Below the pieces are notes generated by a model. That model was given only the letters and a program-made list of their open reading frames with translations. It was not told the DNA's origin and searched no databases. A stretch of 13,812 nucleotides of DNA from contig JAEDKB010000029.1 in assembly GCA_016296045.1 (NCBI GenBank), forward strand, positions 1 to 13,812, given 5' to 3'. Source of the stretch: Oscillospiraceae bacterium. GTDB lineage: Bacteria > Bacillota > Clostridia > Oscillospirales > Oscillospiraceae. The translations under genes and the position numbers were made by a program. This document shows positions 13,767 through 13,812 of the stretch, one piece after another; within the stretch, counting starts at the first letter, position 1; each line of letters starts with the position of its first letter.

Positions 13767-13812
13767 ATTTCTCTGCCGGCCATTGAGCTTCTTCCTGCTG
13801 ACGGAGAATGAA

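Noticed and set aside
13753..13812. Possible 3' end of a convergent minus-strand gene at the window edge
   Set aside because: A short frame is open from the edge to a stop at 13753-13755, but fewer than 20 codons are visible, none is recognisable, and the stop falls inside the rubrerythrin terminator.

Overview
The window looks like chromosomal DNA of an anaerobic gut-type Firmicute (class Clostridia, perhaps Oscillospiraceae/Ruminococcaceae; inference). The basis is strong AGGAGG-type ribosome sites, sigma-A-like TTGACA/TATAAT promoters, a tRNA-Trp T-box leader, a cobalamin riboswitch before a DUF4430 lipoprotein, a rubrerythrin, and an oxygen-sensitive type of molybdenum hydroxylase cluster. 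No IS element, phage gene, CRISPR array, tRNA or rRNA was seen.

Bases 1-5977 are one tightly packed operon, entered mid-gene, with two molybdenum-hydroxylase modules in tandem. Module A is the usual three-subunit type: molybdopterin subunit (3' part only), [2Fe-2S] subunit and FAD subunit. Module B is a YgfM-like FAD subunit followed by an XdhD-like large subunit. XdhD-like proteins are known from E. coli ygfK-ssnA-ygfM-xdhD and from anaerobic purine/uric acid or selenium-dependent hydroxylase clusters. The N-terminal ferredoxin-like domain of this XdhD keeps its fold-level similarity but has lost all eight cluster-binding cysteines, so module B probably takes electron carriers from elsewhere. 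The [2Fe-2S] subunit of module A, or a YgfK-type protein outside the window, are candidates. The likely pathway is hydroxylation of purines or related N-heterocycles; the substrate cannot be read from the sequence.

Bases 5978-7600 hold a terminator shared with a convergent 92-codon gene of unknown function. Divergent from that gene is a thrH (phosphoserine/homoserine phosphatase)-mutT (Nudix) pair closed by a bidirectional terminator. Bases 7610-8453 hold a lipoprotein with a DUF4430 domain on the minus strand. It sits under a cobalamin riboswitch in which the P1 stem, conserved core and L5-L13 kissing loop can all be traced, with a promoter placed so that transcription starts at P1. A divergent promoter drives thiN (thiamine pyrophosphokinase).

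Bases 8454-11330 run thiN, a short RluA-type pseudouridine synthase and murC (cell wall), the last with its own promoter. Bases 11394-13087 hold, on the minus strand, a TrpB2-type tryptophan synthase beta chain standing alone behind a full T-box leader (UGG specifier, T-box core, terminator/antiterminator switch). Divergent from it is a rubrerythrin gene, with a perfect 10-bp inverted repeat around its -35 region. The last 46 bases hold nothing that can be assigned.
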